In this document: positions 5,027-6,475 of the stretch, piece after piece
Numbering within the stretch: position 1 is the stretch's first letter
Layout of the letters: every line of letters begins with the position of its first letter
Source: Planctomycetaceae bacterium
GTDB taxonomy: Bacteria; Planctomycetota; Planctomycetia; Pirellulales; Thermoguttaceae
Assembly: GCA_031259095.1 (NCBI GenBank)
Contig: JAIRLW010000123.1
Location: 1 to 6,475 of the forward strand
Direction of reading: 5' to 3'
Length of the DNA: 6,475 nucleotides
The notes under the pieces: model-generated
The model's input: the letters and a program-made list of their open reading frames with translations, nothing else
The model's database searches: none
Told to the model about the DNA's origin: nothing
Made by a program: the position numbers and the translations under genes

Positions 5027-6229
5027 ATGATGCTAAACATTAGCGACGCCCGCCCGTTCATTTATGCTGACAACGCGGCGACAACCCGTATTTCCGAAAA
5101 TGTTTTGAGGACAATGATTACGGTACTTCGTGATGAATACGGTAATCCGTCGAGTGTTTACGGTTTGGGGCGGCGGGCGAAAAAGCGGGTTGAAGAATCG
5201 CGTCAACAGGTTGCGGACGCGATTGGAGCGGTTTCCGGTGAAATTTATTTTACGTCCGGCGGAACGGAATCGGATAATTGGGCAATTAAAGGTTCGGCAA
5301 TAACGCAGCGAAAAAAAGGGAAACCGCATATTGTTTCGACGGCGTTTGAACACCATGCGGTTCTTAATTCTTTGGCGTCGTTGAAAAATCAGGGTTTTGA
5401 AGTTACGCTGCTTGATATTCCGCCGAATGGAATTCTCCAGACGGAACAACTTCAAGAGTCGCTTCGTGATAACACCGGACTGGCGAGTGTGGTGTTTGCC
5501 AACAATGAAATTGGAACGATTCAACCGGTTGCGGAATTGGCGGCGATTTGCCGGTCGAGGGGAATTTTATTTCACACGGACGCGGTTCAGGCGATGGGCA
5601 ATATTCCGGTTAATGTTCGACAACTTGATGTTGATCTGCTTTCCATTTCAGGACATAAAATTCACGCGGCAAAAGGAGTTGGGGCGTTGTATATTCGGAA
5701 AGGAGTGGAGATTGCCGGATTGATGGACGGCGGAGCGCAGGAACGTTTTCGCCGTGCCGGTACAGAAAACACCGCCGCGATTGCCGGTTTCGGTACGGCA
5801 ATGCAGGAAACGGTTGCCGATTTGCCGCAACGGACAGCGTATCTTCTCGAATTACGGGAACGTTTTATCGAAGGAGTTTTTCGTATTGGTCGTTGCCGGC
5901 TCAACGGTGATCGGGAAAAACGGTTACCCGGCAATGTCAATATTAGTTTTGAAAATGTGGAAGGCGAATCGTTGGTGTTGATACTGGATATGCAGGGAAT
6001 TTGTTGTTCAACCGGTTCGGCGTGTTCGTCCGGTTCCTTAGAGGCGAGTCATGTTCTTCTGGCAATTGGTTTGCCGATAGAGTTGGCGCGCGGTTCGCTT
6101 CGTTTCACCTTTTCCGAAGACAACACCATTGCTGATATTGACTATATTATTACGAAACTGGATACCGCGTTAAAAAAACTTTGGGGAATGTCGCCGATTG
6201 CGTGCAAAAACTTCGACAAAAAATTTTGA
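5027..6229 (+). CDS. nifS: Cysteine desulfurase, NifS/IscS type
   Basis: This PLP enzyme converts L-cysteine to alanine and passes the persulfide sulfur to Fe-S cluster and tRNA-thiolation pathways. The 400-residue length is normal. Key residues are present: YADNAATT (13-20), SGGTESDN (77-84), His109 in EHHAV, ANNEIG (158-163), HTDAVQ with Asp185 and Gln188, the PLP lysine Lys211 in SGHKIH, RAGTENT (243-249), and the sulfur-carrying Cys333 in TGSACSSGS. The usual His in the GNPSSxH motif is Tyr45, a position outside the catalytic set. An ATG at 4982 would add 15 residues, but those codons are the 9-bp repeat itself, so I prefer ATG 5027 (or 5030). No scaffold or Suf/Isc partner is visible beside it. 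The gene lies 111 nt after cutA and ends right before a terminator hairpin. Confidence 0.95.
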   Translation: MMLNISDARPFIYADNAATTRISENVLRTMITVLRDEYGNPSSVYGLGRRAKKRVEESRQQVADAIGAVSGEIYFTSGGTESDNWAIKGSAITQRKKGKPHIVSTAFEHHAVLNSLASLKNQGFEVTLLDIPPNGILQTEQLQESLRDNTGLASVVFANNEIGTIQPVAELAAICRSRGILFHTDAVQAMGNIPVNVRQLDVDLLSISGHKIHAAKGVGALYIRKGVEIAGLMDGGAQERFRRAGTENTAAIAGFGTAMQETVADLPQRTAYLLELRERFIEGVFRIGRCRLNGDREKRLPGNVNISFENVEGESLVLILDMQGICCSTGSACSSGSLEASHVLLAIGLPIELARGSLRFTFSEDNTIADIDYIITKLDTALKKLWGMSPIACKNFDKKF

Positions 6230-6276
6230 AATAATGTAATCTATCAGCGGAATTTTCACATTACATTATTTTTATT
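6229..6276 (+). terminator. Intrinsic terminator after the cysteine desulfurase gene
   Basis: AATAATGTAAT (6230-6240) is the exact reverse complement of ATTACATTATT (6260-6270), extendable by one A-T pair. The loop is 19 nt, and TTTATT follows the right arm. The stem starts directly after the TGA stop. It is AT-rich, hence weaker than a GC-stem terminator, but long and perfect. Confidence 0.6.
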
Positions 6277-6277
6277 A

Positions 6278-6368
6278 GCCCCGTTAGGGGCGTGATGTGC
6301 CTAACCGGCGGTGCAGCGCAGCGCAACCGCCGGAGGTTGATCCCCACAAATCGCAGCCCTGCAAGGGC
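6278..6368. repeat. GC-rich hairpin-dense intergenic element
   Basis: Three perfect hairpins lie within 91 bp: GCCCC/GGGGC (6278-6282 and 6287-6291), CCGGCGGT/ACCGCCGG (6305-6312 and 6326-6333) enclosing GCAGCGCAGCGCA, and GCCCT/AGGGC (6356-6360 and 6364-6368). The GC content is far above that of the surrounding DNA. It looks like a dispersed intergenic repeat rather than a gene. Open frames across it encode only low-complexity text. Confidence 0.55.
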
Positions 6369-6377
6369 GGGATTCGT

Positions 6378-6405
6378 AGTTGATAGTGGAGAGTTGATAG
6401 TGGAA
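6378..6405. repeat. Two tandem 14-bp repeat units
   Basis: AGTTGATAGTGGAG (6378-6391) is followed directly by AGTTGATAGTGGAA (6392-6405), differing only in the last base. A partial inverted copy lies at 6461-6472. Confidence 0.7.
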
Positions 6406-6472
6406 AGTGTTGTATGCGGAGGCGGAGTTATTGCCGTTTGAGTAGTAATCCGCAAGCGATACTATCAACTCT
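6390..6472. repeat. Nested inverted repeat at the window edge
   Basis: AGAGTTGATAGT (6390-6401) is the exact reverse complement of ACTATCAACTCT (6461-6472). Inside it, TGCGGA (6415-6420) is the reverse complement of TCCGCA (6449-6454). The element may continue past the window end, so its limits are unknown. Confidence 0.6.
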
Positions 6473-6475
6473 TCA

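Noticed and set aside
5033..5524. Minus-strand open frame of 163 codons inside the desulfurase gene
   Set aside because: It is antisense to a gene with complete family motifs. Its product is Arg/Asn-rich without domains, as expected of a shadow frame.
6261..6455. Minus-strand open frame of 64 codons across the terminal repeats
   Set aside because: It only translates the GC-rich hairpin element and tandem repeats, and its sequence is low-complexity.

Overview
The window looks like chromosomal DNA of a low-to-medium GC bacterium, most likely from the Planctomycetota (possibly an AT-rich Pirellulales or gut-type lineage). This rests on three things: the long spacer inside the primary sigma factor, a small CxC...CxC zinc-ribbon membrane protein of a style common in that phylum, and a membrane-anchored Hanks-type kinase-like protein. 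The assignment comes from remembered family features, not from a search.

Layout: positions 1-1249 (minus strand) hold the N-terminal two thirds of the primary RNA polymerase sigma factor (RpoD/SigA), cut by the window edge. Positions 1250-2499 are a long AT-rich divergent intergenic region with no convincing protein gene. It contains promoter-like sites for both flanks, short 9-bp tandem repeats, a possible pseudoknotted RNA, an orphan terminator-like hairpin, a possible 30-residue small ORF, and a promoter-plus-terminator pair just ahead of the next gene. Positions 2500-3141 (plus) encode an unrecognised zinc-ribbon protein with two membrane spans. Positions 3302-4579 (plus) encode a C-terminally membrane-anchored protein kinase homologue that has lost every catalytic motif, so it is a predicted pseudokinase. 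It is followed after 12 nt by cutA (4592-4915) and, after a long inverted repeat built from 9-bp units, by a NifS/IscS-type cysteine desulfurase (5027-6229). A terminator hairpin follows its stop codon directly. The last 200 bases are a GC-rich, hairpin-dense intergenic repeat plus tandem and inverted 'GTTGATAGTGG' repeats.

The plus-strand genes probably form one or two transcription units. CutA (metal tolerance) and the cysteine desulfurase (sulfur donor for Fe-S clusters and tRNA thiolation) are conserved housekeeping proteins. The two membrane proteins upstream are the uncharacterised part. The most noteworthy items are the fully degenerate pseudokinase, the 9-bp repeat family that forms a large palindrome in front of the desulfurase gene, and the promoter/terminator pair that suggests an attenuator or a roughly 70-nt RNA before the zinc-ribbon gene.
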